A DNA stretch of 64,000 nt from Haloactinomyces albus (GTDB lineage Bacteria > Actinomycetota > Actinomycetes > Mycobacteriales > Pseudonocardiaceae). Location: the NCBI RefSeq assembly GCF_031458135.1, contig NZ_JAVDXW010000001.1, forward strand, positions 992,001 through 1,056,000, read 5' to 3'. How positions within the stretch are numbered: the first letter of the stretch is position 1; every line of letters starts with the position of its first letter. The translations under genes and the position numbers were made by a program. Positions 29,685 to 40,788 of the stretch are shown piece by piece. The notes below the pieces were generated by a model, which did not search any database, had not been told where the DNA came from, and saw only the letters and a program-made list of their open reading frames with translations.

Positions 29685-30872
29685 GTGGCAGCCTCGTCGC
29701 CCTCGCCCCGGCCTTCGCACGGTGCCGTCCGTCGCGGAAGGCTGCTGGGTGCTGCATTGATCGCGGGCACCCTCGTGGCGGGCTGCGCACAGTTTCCCGA
29801 CGATCACTCGGGCACATGGCACGAGCAGCCTTCCCTCAAACCGCAGGCCGGGCCGCAGCCCCACATCGAGGGCCGAACTCCCCCACCCCCACGCTCGAGC
29901 AGCCCCGGAAAACCGCCACCACCTCCCCAGGGCTGCGAGGACCCCGACCCCGCCGTCGTGGCCACCTGCCTGGAACCGGTGGGGGCACTCGTGGTGCTGC
30001 CCCGGGGGCAGGGTGTGCTGGTCGGCGAGCGCGAGACCGGCAGGGTCCTGCATGTACGGGAAGACCGGGAACCGGTGGAGATCGCACACATCCCCGTGGA
30101 GCCCGTAGGTGGCGGGGGACTGACAGGTCTCGCGCTGTCCCCGAGTTATGCCGAGGACCAACTGGTCTATGCCTATGTCACGACCCCGACCGACAACCGG
30201 GTCGTGCGGATCGCGGCCGGAGACCCTCCTGAGCCGATCCTGGCCGGTATTCCCCGGGGGCCGACCGGCAACTCGGGAGCGATCACCACCGACGGCAAGG
30301 GAGCACTCCTCGTCGCCACAGGTGACGCCGGCTCACCGGACAAGGCAGCCGACGCCACCTCCCTGGCAGGCAAGGTGCTGCGTATCAATGCGTTCGGGCA
30401 ACCCGCCGCGGGCAATCCCACTCCCGGATCACCGATCGTCTCCTCCGGTCTGACCGCACCCGGCGGCTTGTGTGCCGCCCCCCGGGGAGCGGCCTACTGG
30501 GTGACCGATCACGGCAGCGATCCGGAAGCCCTGTATCGGGTCCAGCCGGGCCAACCCCTCGGAACCCCCGACTGGACCTGGCAGGACCGTCCCGGCGTAT
30601 CCGGCTGCGCGACAGCCCCGGGGATGGTCGTGGTCGCGCTGTCCGACGTCCCGGCGGTGTACACCATGCGTCCCACCCCGCAGGGAGGATTCAGCGGACA
30701 GCCGCAGAAGGCGATGGTCGACACCTACGGCCGGTTCTCCGCAGCTGCGCTCGGTCCGAAGGGCCTGCTCTGGCTGGGCACGGTGAACCGGGACGGCGGA
30801 AACCCGGTCTCCAGCGACGACCGGGTCATCCGCGTCAAACCCCCGGCGGGGAGCACCGCAGGCAAGGACTGA
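29685..30872 (+). CDS. lppZ: LppZ-like secreted lipoprotein, sorbosone/glucose dehydrogenase beta-propeller
   Basis: 395 residues. A signal peptide ends in the lipobox LVAGC (C33), so the protein is lipid-anchored outside the membrane. A Pro-rich linker (about 55-85) leads to a beta-propeller of the sorbosone/glucose dehydrogenase type: GGGLTGLALSPSYAEDQLVYAY, GNSGAITTDGKGALLVATGD, GLTAPGGLCA, VTDHGSDPEALYRV. It matches LppZ (Rv3006), which sits in the same position in M. tuberculosis. Substrate or ligand unknown. The GTG at 29685 lies 7 nt after TAGAGT, so the mRNA is probably leaderless; the longer upstream frame is rejected. Convergent with gatB. Confidence 0.88.
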   Translation: MAASSPSPRPSHGAVRRGRLLGAALIAGTLVAGCAQFPDDHSGTWHEQPSLKPQAGPQPHIEGRTPPPPRSSSPGKPPPPPQGCEDPDPAVVATCLEPVGALVVLPRGQGVLVGERETGRVLHVREDREPVEIAHIPVEPVGGGGLTGLALSPSYAEDQLVYAYVTTPTDNRVVRIAAGDPPEPILAGIPRGPTGNSGAITTDGKGALLVATGDAGSPDKAADATSLAGKVLRINAFGQPAAGNPTPGSPIVSSGLTAPGGLCAAPRGAAYWVTDHGSDPEALYRVQPGQPLGTPDWTWQDRPGVSGCATAPGMVVVALSDVPAVYTMRPTPQGGFSGQPQKAMVDTYGRFSAAALGPKGLLWLGTVNRDGGNPVSSDDRVIRVKPPAGSTAGKD

Positions 30873-30897
30873 GGTACCTCCGGTTGATCTCGGTGGC

Positions 30898-30925
30898 CTC
30901 GGAAGTTCCGCCGAAAACTTCGGAG
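30898..30925. terminator. Hairpin between lppZ-like gene and gatB
   Basis: Near-perfect arms CTCGGAAGTT and AACTTCGGAG (one mismatch) around an 8-nt loop, between two convergent genes. Likely bidirectional transcript end; no T run. Confidence 0.5.
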
Positions 30926-30941
30926 TCTCCGCACGCCCCGG

Positions 30942-32447
30942 TCACTGGCCGCAGGCGGCGAGGACGAGTTCCCGGACGCGTTTGGCGTCGGCCTGGCCCT
31001 GTGTGGCCTTCATGACCGCTCCGACGACCGCCCCGGCGGCCTGCACCTTGCCACCGCGGATCTTCTCGGCAACGTCCGGCTGCGCCGCCAGCGCCTCGTC
31101 CACGGCGGCCTGCAGCGAGGAGTCGTCGGAGACGACCTCGATCCCCTCGGCCGCCACGACCTCGTCCGGGTCGCCGCGGCCTGCGAGCACGCCGTCGACG
31201 ACCTGACGCGCCAGCTTGTGGGTCAGCTTGCCCTCGGAGACCAGCTCGATCACCCGCGCCACCTGCTGCGGAGTGATCGACAGCGCACCGAGTTCGACGC
31301 CGCGCTCATTGGCCTGCTGACTCAGATAGGCCACCCACCACGACCGCGCCTCGGCAGGCGATGCCCCGGCGTCCACGGTCGCCGCGACCAGGTCCAGCGC
31401 CCCCGCGTTGACCAGGTCACGCAACTCCTCATCGGAGAGCTGCCATTCCTGCTGCACACGCCCGCGGCGCTCCCACGGCAGTTCGGGCAGTGTCTCGCGC
31501 AGTTGCTCGACCCACGCACGGGACGGAGCGATCGGCACCAGGTCGGGTTCCGGGAAGTAGCGGTAGTCCTCCGCGGTCTCCTTGGGGCGGCCCGCCGAGG
31601 TCGATGCCGTGGACTCGTCGAAGTGCCGGGTCTCCTGCACGATGGCACCGCCGGAGGCAAGCACTCCGCCGTGCCGCCGCATCTCGTAGCGCACCGCCCG
31701 CTCGACGCTGCGCAACGAGTTGACGTTCTTGGTCTCGGTCCGCGTGCCGAACTCCGCCGATCCCTTCGGCGTCAACGAGACGTTGGCGTCACACCGCAGC
31801 GACCCCTGGTCCATGCGCACGTCGGAGACCTGCATGGAGCGCAGCAGATCGCGGAGCGCGGTGACATAGGCGCGCGCCACTTCCGGTGCACGGGATCCGG
31901 CGCCGACGATCGGCTTGGTGACGATTTCGATCAGTGGCACGCCGGCCCGGTTGTAGTCCATCAGGGTGTGCTCGGCACCGTGGATGCGGCCTGCGGAACC
32001 ACCGACGTGCAGTGACTTGCCGGTGTCCTCCTCCATGTGGGCGCGCTCGATCTCCACCCGGAAGGTCTCACCGTCATCGAGCACGACGTCGAGGTAGCCG
32101 TCGAAGACGATCGGCTCGTCGTACTGCGAGGTCTGGAAGTTCTTCGGCATGTCCGGATAGAAGTAGTTCTTCCGAGCGAACCGGCACCACTCGGCGACCC
32201 GGCAGTTCAGGGCGAGTCCGATCCGGATCGCCGACTCCACCGCCGTGCCGTTGACCACCGGGAGCGCGCCGGGCATGCCGAGACACACCGGGCACACCTG
32301 AGTGTTGGGGTCGGCACCGAAGTCGGTGGCGCAACCGCAGAACATCTTCGTGGCGGTGGACAGCTCGACGTGCACCTCGAGCCCGAGCACCGGATCGAAA
32401 CGCTCGAGGACCTCGTCGTAGTCCATGATCTCGGCGACAGCCGTCAC
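30942..32447 (-). CDS. gatB: Asp/Glu-tRNA amidotransferase subunit B
   Basis: 501 residues. The GatCAB subunit that binds the misacylated tRNA and activates Glu-tRNA(Gln) or Asp-tRNA(Asn) with ATP. The N-terminal signature [18 protein letters not shown] (about 22-39) with zinc cysteines CGC and [12 protein letters not shown], and [16 protein letters not shown] are visible; a YqeY/helical tail follows (about 350-500). GTG at 32447 with GGGAGG upstream; its GTGA overlaps the stop of a 65-residue gene. Last gene of gatC-gatA-small ORF-gatB. Confidence 0.97.
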   Translation of the reverse strand: MTAVAEIMDYDEVLERFDPVLGLEVHVELSTATKMFCGCATDFGADPNTQVCPVCLGMPGALPVVNGTAVESAIRIGLALNCRVAEWCRFARKNYFYPDMPKNFQTSQYDEPIVFDGYLDVVLDDGETFRVEIERAHMEEDTGKSLHVGGSAGRIHGAEHTLMDYNRAGVPLIEIVTKPIVGAGSRAPEVARAYVTALRDLLRSMQVSDVRMDQGSLRCDANVSLTPKGSAEFGTRTETKNVNSLRSVERAVRYEMRRHGGVLASGGAIVQETRHFDESTASTSAGRPKETAEDYRYFPEPDLVPIAPSRAWVEQLRETLPELPWERRGRVQQEWQLSDEELRDLVNAGALDLVAATVDAGASPAEARSWWVAYLSQQANERGVELGALSITPQQVARVIELVSEGKLTHKLARQVVDGVLAGRGDPDEVVAAEGIEVVSDDSSLQAAVDEALAAQPDVAEKIRGGKVQAAGAVVGAVMKATQGQADAKRVRELVLAACGQ

Positions 32448-32641
32448 TGCTCGTCCTCCCCCGTGCGCAGGGCCCGCACGGCCAGTGCGGTGCCGGTGAT
32501 GATGCCGAGCGCGGTGATCACCGCATCGGCCATGGCCAGCCGGTCGCTGTTCTGCCGCGCCTCTCGAATCCTGCTGCGCAAACCAACCGCCGAGGTCACC
32601 TGGGAAGCCACCAGCATGGCTCCCTTGATCTTCGAATTCAT
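32444..32641 (-). CDS. Small single-span membrane protein between gatA and gatB
   Basis: 65 residues (66 if the GTG at 32644 is used). An N-terminal amphipathic region [20 protein letters not shown] is followed by a charged segment and one hydrophobic stretch [20 protein letters not shown] (about 36-55). The ATG at 32641 overlaps the gatA TGA (TGATG) with GGAGG 7 nt upstream, and its own TGA overlaps the gatB GTG, so it is translated as part of the amidotransferase operon. In mycobacteria pfkA occupies this position. No family recognised; a role in GatCAB is possible but unproven. Confidence 0.75.
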   Translation of the reverse strand: MNSKIKGAMLVASQVTSAVGLRSRIREARQNSDRLAMADAVITALGIITGTALAVRALRTGEDEQ

Positions 32642-34203
32642 CACGCCACCTCCAGCTGCGGGACACGGTCGATCAGCGCGCCGCCCTGGGCGGCGTCGCG
32701 GGCGGCCTCGTAGGCCGCACCGACACGATAGAGCCGGTCGTCCGCCAATGCCGGGGCCATGATCTGCAGGCCCACCGGCAATCCGTCCTCGTCCGACAAC
32801 CCGCTCGGCACGCTCATGGAGGCGTTACCGGCCAGATTCGACGGGATGGTGCACAGGTCGGCGAGATACATCGCCATCGGATCGTCGACCCGCTCACCGA
32901 TCCGGAACGCCGTCGTCGGCGTCGTCGGCGAGACCAGGACGTCCACCTTCTCGAACGCCGCGGTGAAATCCCGTGTGATCAGTGTACGAACCTTCTGCGC
33001 CTGGCCGTAGTAGGCGTCGTAGTACCCCGACGACAGCGCGTAGGTGCCGAGCATGATGCGGCGCTTGACCTCGGGACCGAACCCGGCCTCGCGAGTCAGC
33101 GACATCACCTCCTCGGCGCTGTGGACACCGTCGTCGCCCACGCGCAAGCCGTAGCGCATCGCGTCGAACCGGGCGAGGTTCGAGGAGCACTCGCTCGGCG
33201 CGATCAGGTAATAGGCACCGAGTCCGTAGTCGAAGTGCGGGCAGGAGACCTCCACGACCTCGGCGCCCAGCGCGGTGAGCTGGTCCACGGCCGCCTGGAA
33301 CGAACGCTGCACACCGTCCTGGTAGCCCTCACCGCCGAGCTCGCGCACCACACCGACGCGCATGCCCCGCAGGTCACCTGCCGCACCCGCACGCGCGGCG
33401 GCGACCACCTGCGGAACCGGCGCGTTGACGGAGGTCGAATCCATCGGATCGTGCCCGGCGATGACCTCGTGCAGCAGTGCCGCGTCCAGCACCGTCCGGC
33501 CACACGGGCCCGCCTGGTCCAGCGAAGAGGAAAAGGCGACCAGCCCGTAGCGCGACACGCCTCCGTAGGTGGGTTTCACACCGACCGTGCCGGTCACCGC
33601 ACCCGGCTGACGAATCGATCCGCCCGTGTCGGTGCCGATGGCCAACGGCGCCTCGAATGCCGCCAGCGCGGCAGCGGAGCCACCACCGGAACCACCCGGA
33701 ACACGGTCGAGGTCCCACGGGTTGCGGGTCGTCCCGTAAGCGGAGTTCTCGGTGGAGGAACCCATCGCGAACTCGTCCATGTTCGTCTTACCGAGGACGA
33801 CGACACCCGCCTCGCGCAACCGCTGCGTGACGGTGGCGTCATAGGGCGGCGTCCAGTCCTCCAGCATTTTCGAGCCGCACGTGGTCGGCATGTCGCTGGT
33901 GACCAGCACGTCCTTGAGCGCCAGTGGCACCCCGGCCAGCTCCGAAGCGGCACGACCTGCCGCACGATCCTCGTCGGCCCGGCGAGCAGCGGCCAGTGCA
34001 CCGTCATCGTCGACGTGCAAAAACGCGTGCACGGCCGGGTCGACAGCGGCGATGCGGTCCAGATGTGCCCGGGTCACCTCGACCGAGGAGACCTCACCGG
34101 AGGCGAGCTTCGCGGCGATTTCGGCGGCGGTGAGACCGGTGAGCGCGGCAGTGTCGGTGTGCCCGGACGGGTGCCCGCCGGATCCGGATGCGGTCGAAGT
34201 CAT
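32641..34203 (-). CDS. gatA: Asp/Glu-tRNA amidotransferase subunit A
   Basis: 520 residues. Glutamine amidase subunit of GatCAB that releases ammonia for transamidation. The amidase-signature triad is intact: Lys97 in LALKDVLV, the cis-Ser in [13 protein letters not shown] and the nucleophile in [11 protein letters not shown] (about residue 196). The ATG at 34203 overlaps the gatC TGA (TGATG), with GAGGAGG just upstream. Normal family length; second gene of the operon. Confidence 0.97.
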   Translation of the reverse strand: MTSTASGSGGHPSGHTDTAALTGLTAAEIAAKLASGEVSSVEVTRAHLDRIAAVDPAVHAFLHVDDDGALAAARRADEDRAAGRAASELAGVPLALKDVLVTSDMPTTCGSKMLEDWTPPYDATVTQRLREAGVVVLGKTNMDEFAMGSSTENSAYGTTRNPWDLDRVPGGSGGGSAAALAAFEAPLAIGTDTGGSIRQPGAVTGTVGVKPTYGGVSRYGLVAFSSSLDQAGPCGRTVLDAALLHEVIAGHDPMDSTSVNAPVPQVVAAARAGAAGDLRGMRVGVVRELGGEGYQDGVQRSFQAAVDQLTALGAEVVEVSCPHFDYGLGAYYLIAPSECSSNLARFDAMRYGLRVGDDGVHSAEEVMSLTREAGFGPEVKRRIMLGTYALSSGYYDAYYGQAQKVRTLITRDFTAAFEKVDVLVSPTTPTTAFRIGERVDDPMAMYLADLCTIPSNLAGNASMSVPSGLSDEDGLPVGLQIMAPALADDRLYRVGAAYEAARDAAQGGALIDRVPQLEVA

Positions 34204-34502
34204 CACGCCTCCTCGTTGAGAATCCTGGGCACCCGGAACCGGTTCTGCTCGGTCGCCGGTGCGCTGCTCAGCGCCTGCTCACGCGAGAGCCCGGGCCGGA
34301 CCACGTCCTCGCGGAAGACATTGGTCACCGGAACGGCGTGCGATGTGGGCGGGATGTCCTCGGCGGCAACCTCCCCCACGCGGGCCACCGAATCCAGGAT
34401 CACATCCAGCTGACCTGCGAAGGTGTCGAGTTCCGATTCGGTAACGGCCAACCTGGCCAGGCCGGCGAGGTGGGACACCTCGTCACGGGAGATCGTGGGC
34501 AC
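34203..34502 (-). CDS. gatC: Asp/Glu-tRNA amidotransferase subunit C
   Basis: 99 residues. Small belt subunit that wraps GatA and stabilises the GatAB complex. The conserved [33 protein letters not shown] opening (beginning about residue 3) and the C-terminal [17 protein letters not shown] motif are both present. First gene of the operon; divergent from the ACT-domain gene across 280 bp in which no clear promoter was assigned. Confidence 0.96.
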   Translation of the reverse strand: MPTISRDEVSHLAGLARLAVTESELDTFAGQLDVILDSVARVGEVAAEDIPPTSHAVPVTNVFREDVVRPGLSREQALSSAPATEQNRFRVPRILNEEA

Positions 34503-34782
34503 TGCGCGGGCTCCCTGCTCGTTTTTTCGATGCCATGGTCACGACCCAGCGTGGGCGCTCGCCGACGTGGGCACTGCCCAGCATGGGTACCACCGAGTCT
34601 ATGGGGACTGCTCATCGACTCCGACGGGTGGTCTTGCGCCTCGGCCCGGCCGAATGGGCGGTGCACGTGCACGCGAAGTCCGCTGCGCAGATGGCGGTAT
34701 CACCGATCCGGTGCCGTGTCTGCCACAATTTGGCTGGCCTGCTCCTCGCACGGCGGCCGGCAGTGCCTGCCCGTGCGCCCCG

Positions 34783-35487
34783 ATGAGCGCGGACGGCAAG
34801 GTGCCGCGCACGAAGCTGGAGGCGTGGAATCCGGTGTCCTTTCTGATCCGGGTGCAGATCCCGGACCGCCCGGGGACGCTCGGGGCGGTGGCCAGCGCAC
34901 TGGGCGAGATCGGAGCCGACATCCTCAGCGTCGATGTCGTCGAGCGCGGCAGCGACGGGGCCGTCGACGACATGGTGGTGGAGCTGCCGTCGGGGCGGCT
35001 TCCGGATGTACTGATCACAGCCGCCGAATCCATCGATGGTGTCGAGGTCGACGCGGTACGCCCGTATGCCGGTGTGCTGGACACTCACCGTGAGCTGGAA
35101 CTTGTGGAGGAGATCGCCGCCGAACCCGGGCGCGGGCTGCACCTGTTCGCCGAAGGCGTACCGAAAATCATCCGTTCGGGTTGGGCGATCGTGTTCGGGC
35201 ACCGTGCGGGCGGAGTCGAACACCTCGCTGCGAGCACGTCGGCACCCAACGACGTGTATTTGGAGCTGCCCTGGCTTCCACTCCCCAGAGCGACCATTCT
35301 CGATGGGGATGATTCCTGGGTTCCCGAGACCTGGCGGGAGTTGGGCACCGAACTGGCCGCCACACCGATCGGCAAACCCGATCGGGTGCTGTTGGCAGGT
35401 CGACCGGGCGGGCCGATGTTCCGAGCCGCCGAGGTCGCGCGCCTGGCTCACCTGGCGGGCATCGTCTCCGTCGTCCTCGACAGCTGA
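34783..35487 (+). CDS. ACT-domain protein (Rv3013-like)
   Basis: 234 residues. Begins with an ACT domain (about 18-88: FLIRVQIPDRPGTLGAVASALGEIGADILSVDVVE), the small-molecule binding module of amino-acid-regulated proteins; the rest (about 95-230) has no known fold. An orthologue (Rv3013) sits between gatC and ligA in M. tuberculosis, so the position is conserved though function is unknown. Amino acid sensing is an inference. The ATG at 34783 is chosen because conservation begins there; the frame extends upstream without similarity. Confidence 0.85.
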   Translation: MSADGKVPRTKLEAWNPVSFLIRVQIPDRPGTLGAVASALGEIGADILSVDVVERGSDGAVDDMVVELPSGRLPDVLITAAESIDGVEVDAVRPYAGVLDTHRELELVEEIAAEPGRGLHLFAEGVPKIIRSGWAIVFGHRAGGVEHLAASTSAPNDVYLELPWLPLPRATILDGDDSWVPETWRELGTELAATPIGKPDRVLLAGRPGGPMFRAAEVARLAHLAGIVSVVLDS

Positions 35488-35492
35488 AGGGA

Positions 35493-35735
35493 TCACTCCA
35501 GCAGGGACTGGCACCGCAGGTCGGGAGCGATGTCGTCGAGTACGTGAAAATCACGATCGCGGTGCAGCACCACTGTCACGGTACGGATCGCCACCGCGGC
35601 GATCAAGCAATCCACTCTCGAGCGGATCGTGTGGCCTCGTCGCCTGGCTTCCCGATGGAGATCGGCTGCGGCATGAAAGTCCGTGGAAGGCTGAACTCCC
35701 ATAACGGCGAAGCGGTTCATGACGGTGTCGCCCAC
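35493..35735 (-). pseudogene. VapC-type PIN-domain toxin remnant (C-terminal half)
   Basis: 80 codons from a GTG at 35735. The text AADLHREARRRGHTIRSRVDCLIAAVAI followed by LHRDRDFHVL is the C-terminal half of a VapC ribonuclease, with the third acidic residue (VDCLIAA) and the DRDF aspartate. The N-terminal half, with the first catalytic Asp and the Glu, is absent: the preceding 15 bp reach the stop of ligA. No vapB antitoxin is present. The remnant is therefore unlikely to be an active toxin and marks an old insertion or decay at the 3' end of ligA. Confidence 0.7.
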
Positions 35736-35750
35736 CCCGGCACGGTGAGC

Positions 35751-37964
<2,214 letters not shown>

Positions 37965-38040
37965 CTAACGAGCCACGCCGACACCGGCGCACAGCACTGT
38001 CACCCGGTGCCTTCCCGTGTCGGACCTCCCCGAACCAAAA

Positions 38041-38064
38041 TTGCAGTTTCGCGCGAAACTGCAA
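38041..38064. repeat. 24-bp palindrome, copy 3 of 3
   Basis: TTGCAG and CTGCAA arms around the same GTTTCGCGCGAAAC core seen at 3028-3061 and 18824-18855. It follows the stop of the hypothetical gene at 38088 and lies 86 nt upstream of the ligA start, so it probably closes the upstream transcript. Confidence 0.85.
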
Positions 38065-38087
38065 AAATCTCACACGCTCGGGTGGCT

Positions 38088-38792
38088 TCATCCACCCGAT
38101 TCAGGGTACTCGGCAGTGTCGCCGCCGACGTCGAATGCGCGCACCAGGCCACGAAACTCCAGCAGGCCGATGGCTCCCTGCGGTTCCCGTTCGGCCGTCT
38201 CGACACGCCCGATGCGGTCGGCCGCCAACCGCTCGCCCAACGTCGCGTCCAGCGGCAGAAAGGTCAGGGCTTGACGTTCGGCCTCCGGAAGCTCCGGGAA
38301 GCCCGGGTGATACACGGCCACATCGACCAGCCCCGCGCCCGTGTCCACCTGCGGTGTCACCCGCACCTCCGCCAGCGGGTACGCCGCACCATGCAGGTTG
38401 ACGGTGACCTGCGTCGGGTCCGGTACCGGCGGGACCGCATCGTGGTACTCCCACAGCGAGTCGGGGCTCGGCGCGGCGGCCTTCCACGCGTCGGTGTGGC
38501 CCCGCAGAGTCGGATCGGCCCGGCTGCTGACCACCAACGCATAGATCGCCTGCTCGCCACGCTCGATGGAGAAGGTCAGGTCCGGGTGTACGAGCGCGAC
38601 GGCCTCGGCGAGCCGATGATCGGCGCGATGCGGCTCACCGTCACCGAGCGCAGCGCTGACCTCGGGAAGCAGCTCCTGCCAGCGTTGCCAGAACGCCTCC
38701 GCACGTACCCGTATCCGCTCCGCGTCGCCGGACTCACCCGAAGGCGCAGACGTGTCATCCCCGCCACGACGGCGGCGCAGGAACCTCAGCAT
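38088..38792 (-). CDS. Conserved hypothetical cytoplasmic protein
   Basis: 234 residues from an ATG at 38792; not recognised as a named family. It opens with an arginine-rich stretch (MLRFLRRRRGG), then a helical segment FWQRWQELLPEVSAALG and a mixed alpha/beta region with HPDLTFSIERGEQAIYALVVSS, WEYHDAVPPVPDP and VDVAVYHPGFPELP. No signal peptide or membrane span. A resemblance in layout to DUF695-type proteins (aromatic-rich WEYH segment) is only a guess. It lies between the L,D-transpeptidase and ligA genes on the same strand. Confidence 0.6.
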   Translation of the reverse strand: MLRFLRRRRGGDDTSAPSGESGDAERIRVRAEAFWQRWQELLPEVSAALGDGEPHRADHRLAEAVALVHPDLTFSIERGEQAIYALVVSSRADPTLRGHTDAWKAAAPSPDSLWEYHDAVPPVPDPTQVTVNLHGAAYPLAEVRVTPQVDTGAGLVDVAVYHPGFPELPEAERQALTFLPLDATLGERLAADRIGRVETAEREPQGAIGLLEFRGLVRAFDVGGDTAEYPESGG

Positions 38793-38885
38793 GATCCCAT
38801 TGTGCAAGCCACACCATGGTTCTGGTGGCCGAGTGATCCGATTCGCCCGACAACCGTGACGCATCCGGTTTTCGGACCCACTCGA

Positions 38886-40097
38886 TCAGTCATTGCCCTG
38901 GACCCACTCGCTCCACGGGATCTGCCAGTCCCCGAAGCCGTCCCAGGACTGCAGAGGCGGTCCACCGGAATTCGTGATCTTCACGATGTCACCCTTTTTG
39001 ACCAGGTCGTAGACCCACTTGGCATCCGAGGTGCTCATGTTGATGCAGCCGTGGCTGACGTTGCGCTCTCCCTGGTCCGCCACCGACCAGGGCGCCGCGT
39101 GCAGGAACTCCCCTCCGTTGGAGATACGCACGGCCCACTGAACCTCGGTCTTGTAACCTCCCTCGTCCAACGACAGGCCGTACGTCGTGGAATCCATCAG
39201 GTAGGTCGGCGACTTGCGCATGACGACGTGAACCCCGCGGTGGGACGGAAACGACGACCGCCCCATCGAAATCGGAATCGTACGCACAACCTCCCCGTTG
39301 ACCTCGACCGACATCTGGTGGGATGCGCCATCGGCCCGGAGAACGACCGAGTCGCCGATCGTGACCGTCGCCGTACGATCGCTCTCACCGTAGAGGCCAT
39401 CGCCGAGTTTCTTACCGTAGACATCGACGTTGATCGTCACCTTCGTACCGGGCTCCCAGTACTCCTTGGGACGCCAATGCACCTCGCGATCATCGAACCA
39501 GTGGAACGCACCTTCGACGTGCGGATCGGTACTGATGTTGATCGCCTTTTCCGCCCGTTTCCTGTCCGGCGGCGGCGCATCGTCGCTGAAGTAGAACGCC
39601 AGCGGCTGCCCCACACCGACGGTCTGTCCGTCAAGCGGATTCATGGACACATAGGTCGTGTGCTCGGGCGTGAGGGTGGTGAACTTCGAACGTTCGGTGA
39701 TGAGCCGATCATTCGGCCCACGAGCGGAGACCTCGAGCGTATAGGTCTTGCCGTAACCGAGCGGCTCACCGACTGCCCAACTCGTGCCGTCGGGTGCGAC
39801 GGACCCGTCGACCTTCTCCCCCGAGGAGTTCGTCATGGCGACCTCGGTGATCGTGGCGTTGCTCGCGGTCGCCTCGATGGTGCCTACCGGCGAGACGTCC
39901 TGGGCACCGTCGGCGGGTGCGAGCCGAACCGATGGCGGCTTCGGCGGTTCGGGGGGCGCCGTAGTGGGGGAACCGGTGCGGGAACCCGACGTGCTGCCAC
40001 ACCCCGCGATCGTCAACGCGATCAGGCCGGCAGCTGTGAGCGGAAGTATACGACGAAAGAAGCTTTTGCGCTCGTTCGAGTGACGCAAGACCACCAT
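38886..40097 (-). CDS. Lipoprotein L,D-transpeptidase (LdtMt2-like)
   Basis: 403 residues. Makes 3-3 peptidoglycan cross-links outside the membrane. Signal peptide with lipobox TIAGC (C33), Thr/Pro linker, two bacterial immunoglobulin-like domains (about 55-145 and 146-245), then the YkuD catalytic domain (about 248-375) with the active-site motif SHGCINMSTSDAKW (H349, C351) and H333. This layout is that of mycobacterial LdtMt2. It starts with ATG at 40097. The 362 bp upstream to tRNA-Lys contain a 26-bp palindrome and the divergent tRNA promoter. Confidence 0.93.
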   Translation of the reverse strand: MVVLRHSNERKSFFRRILPLTAAGLIALTIAGCGSTSGSRTGSPTTAPPEPPKPPSVRLAPADGAQDVSPVGTIEATASNATITEVAMTNSSGEKVDGSVAPDGTSWAVGEPLGYGKTYTLEVSARGPNDRLITERSKFTTLTPEHTTYVSMNPLDGQTVGVGQPLAFYFSDDAPPPDRKRAEKAINISTDPHVEGAFHWFDDREVHWRPKEYWEPGTKVTINVDVYGKKLGDGLYGESDRTATVTIGDSVVLRADGASHQMSVEVNGEVVRTIPISMGRSSFPSHRGVHVVMRKSPTYLMDSTTYGLSLDEGGYKTEVQWAVRISNGGEFLHAAPWSVADQGERNVSHGCINMSTSDAKWVYDLVKKGDIVKITNSGGPPLQSWDGFGDWQIPWSEWVQGND

Positions 40098-40284
40098 GCG
40101 CGACAGTCCGTTCGGTTCGACCCACCATTTCAGCTCGAAACGGCGTGCAGAACACTCCGTCCGAGATCCCCATCCCCACTGTGCACACAGGTGAGCACAC
40201 TACGTGCACAGCAGAGACTGCCATCCAGGAGACGCACACGGGCGCCACCGGGTTGCCTCCACCCGGCCACGGTTCCCGACACGC

Positions 40285-40310
40285 GTTCCCCGACACGCGT
40301 GTCGGGGAAC
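40285..40310. repeat. 26-bp perfect palindrome upstream of the L,D-transpeptidase and tRNA-Lys
   Basis: Two 13-bp arms starting GTTCCCCGACACG meet without a loop (centre 40297/40298). A partial copy, GGTTCCCGACACGCG, precedes it at 40271-40285. It lies in the 362-bp non-coding stretch 40098-40459 between divergent transcripts. No T run follows. It could be an operator or a transcription barrier. The rest of the stretch holds only the tRNA promoter. Confidence 0.7.
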
Positions 40311-40345
40311 AACACCGGCACAACAGCTGTTCGACACCCCCTCGA

Positions 40346-40373
40346 TTCGACCCCCGGAATGCTGTGCTAATGT
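40346..40373 (+). promoter_or_regulatory. tRNA-Lys promoter
   Basis: TTCGAC (40346-40351) and TAATGT (40368-40373) are 16 nt apart, about 87 nt before the tRNA 5' end. Confidence 0.5.
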
Positions 40374-40459
40374 TCTTCATGTCGCCAGCACGAGGCACCG
40401 GCGGGAAACACCGGAACAAAATCGGATTTCCGCAGGAGAAGATCTGGCTGACACACCGA

Positions 40460-40535
40460 GCGCCAATAGCTCAAGTGGCAGAGCAACTGACTCTTAATCA
40501 GTGGGTTCGGGGTTCGAGTCCCTGTTGGCGCACCA
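40460..40535 (+). tRNA. tRNA-Lys (anticodon CTT)
   Basis: Acceptor GCGCCAA pairs with TTGGCGC; D arm GCTCAAGTGGCAGAGC; anticodon stem ACTGA/TCAGT with loop CTCTTAA (anticodon CTT); T arm with GTTCGAGTC. Discriminator A at 40532 and CCA encoded at 40533-40535, unlike the Glu and Gln tRNAs in this window. Confidence 0.97.
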
Positions 40536-40537
40536 TC

Positions 40538-40565
40538 AACCCAGGTCACATGGCCTGGGTTTTTT
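40538..40565 (+). terminator. Intrinsic terminator of tRNA-Lys
   Basis: AACCCAGG pairs with CCTGGGTT across an 8-nt loop, followed by a run of T to 40565. Two bases after the tRNA CCA end. Confidence 0.92.
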
Positions 40566-40788
40566 CTTGCCACGATCACGGTCAACCGAGGCCCCACCGA
40601 AACGCCGTTGACCACATATCCGAATGAATCTCCGGTTCGATTCGGCTCATCGGCACCTTGACTCCAAGGTGGACAGTATCGCGCCGCCTCCTGGTTTCGT
40701 GACCAGTGCCACGACTCCTGCTCGGTAGACTCGCAGGCGACGGGAGGGCGACCGACGTACGTCCAGCATTCTCGCAAAGCCCCGGAGT

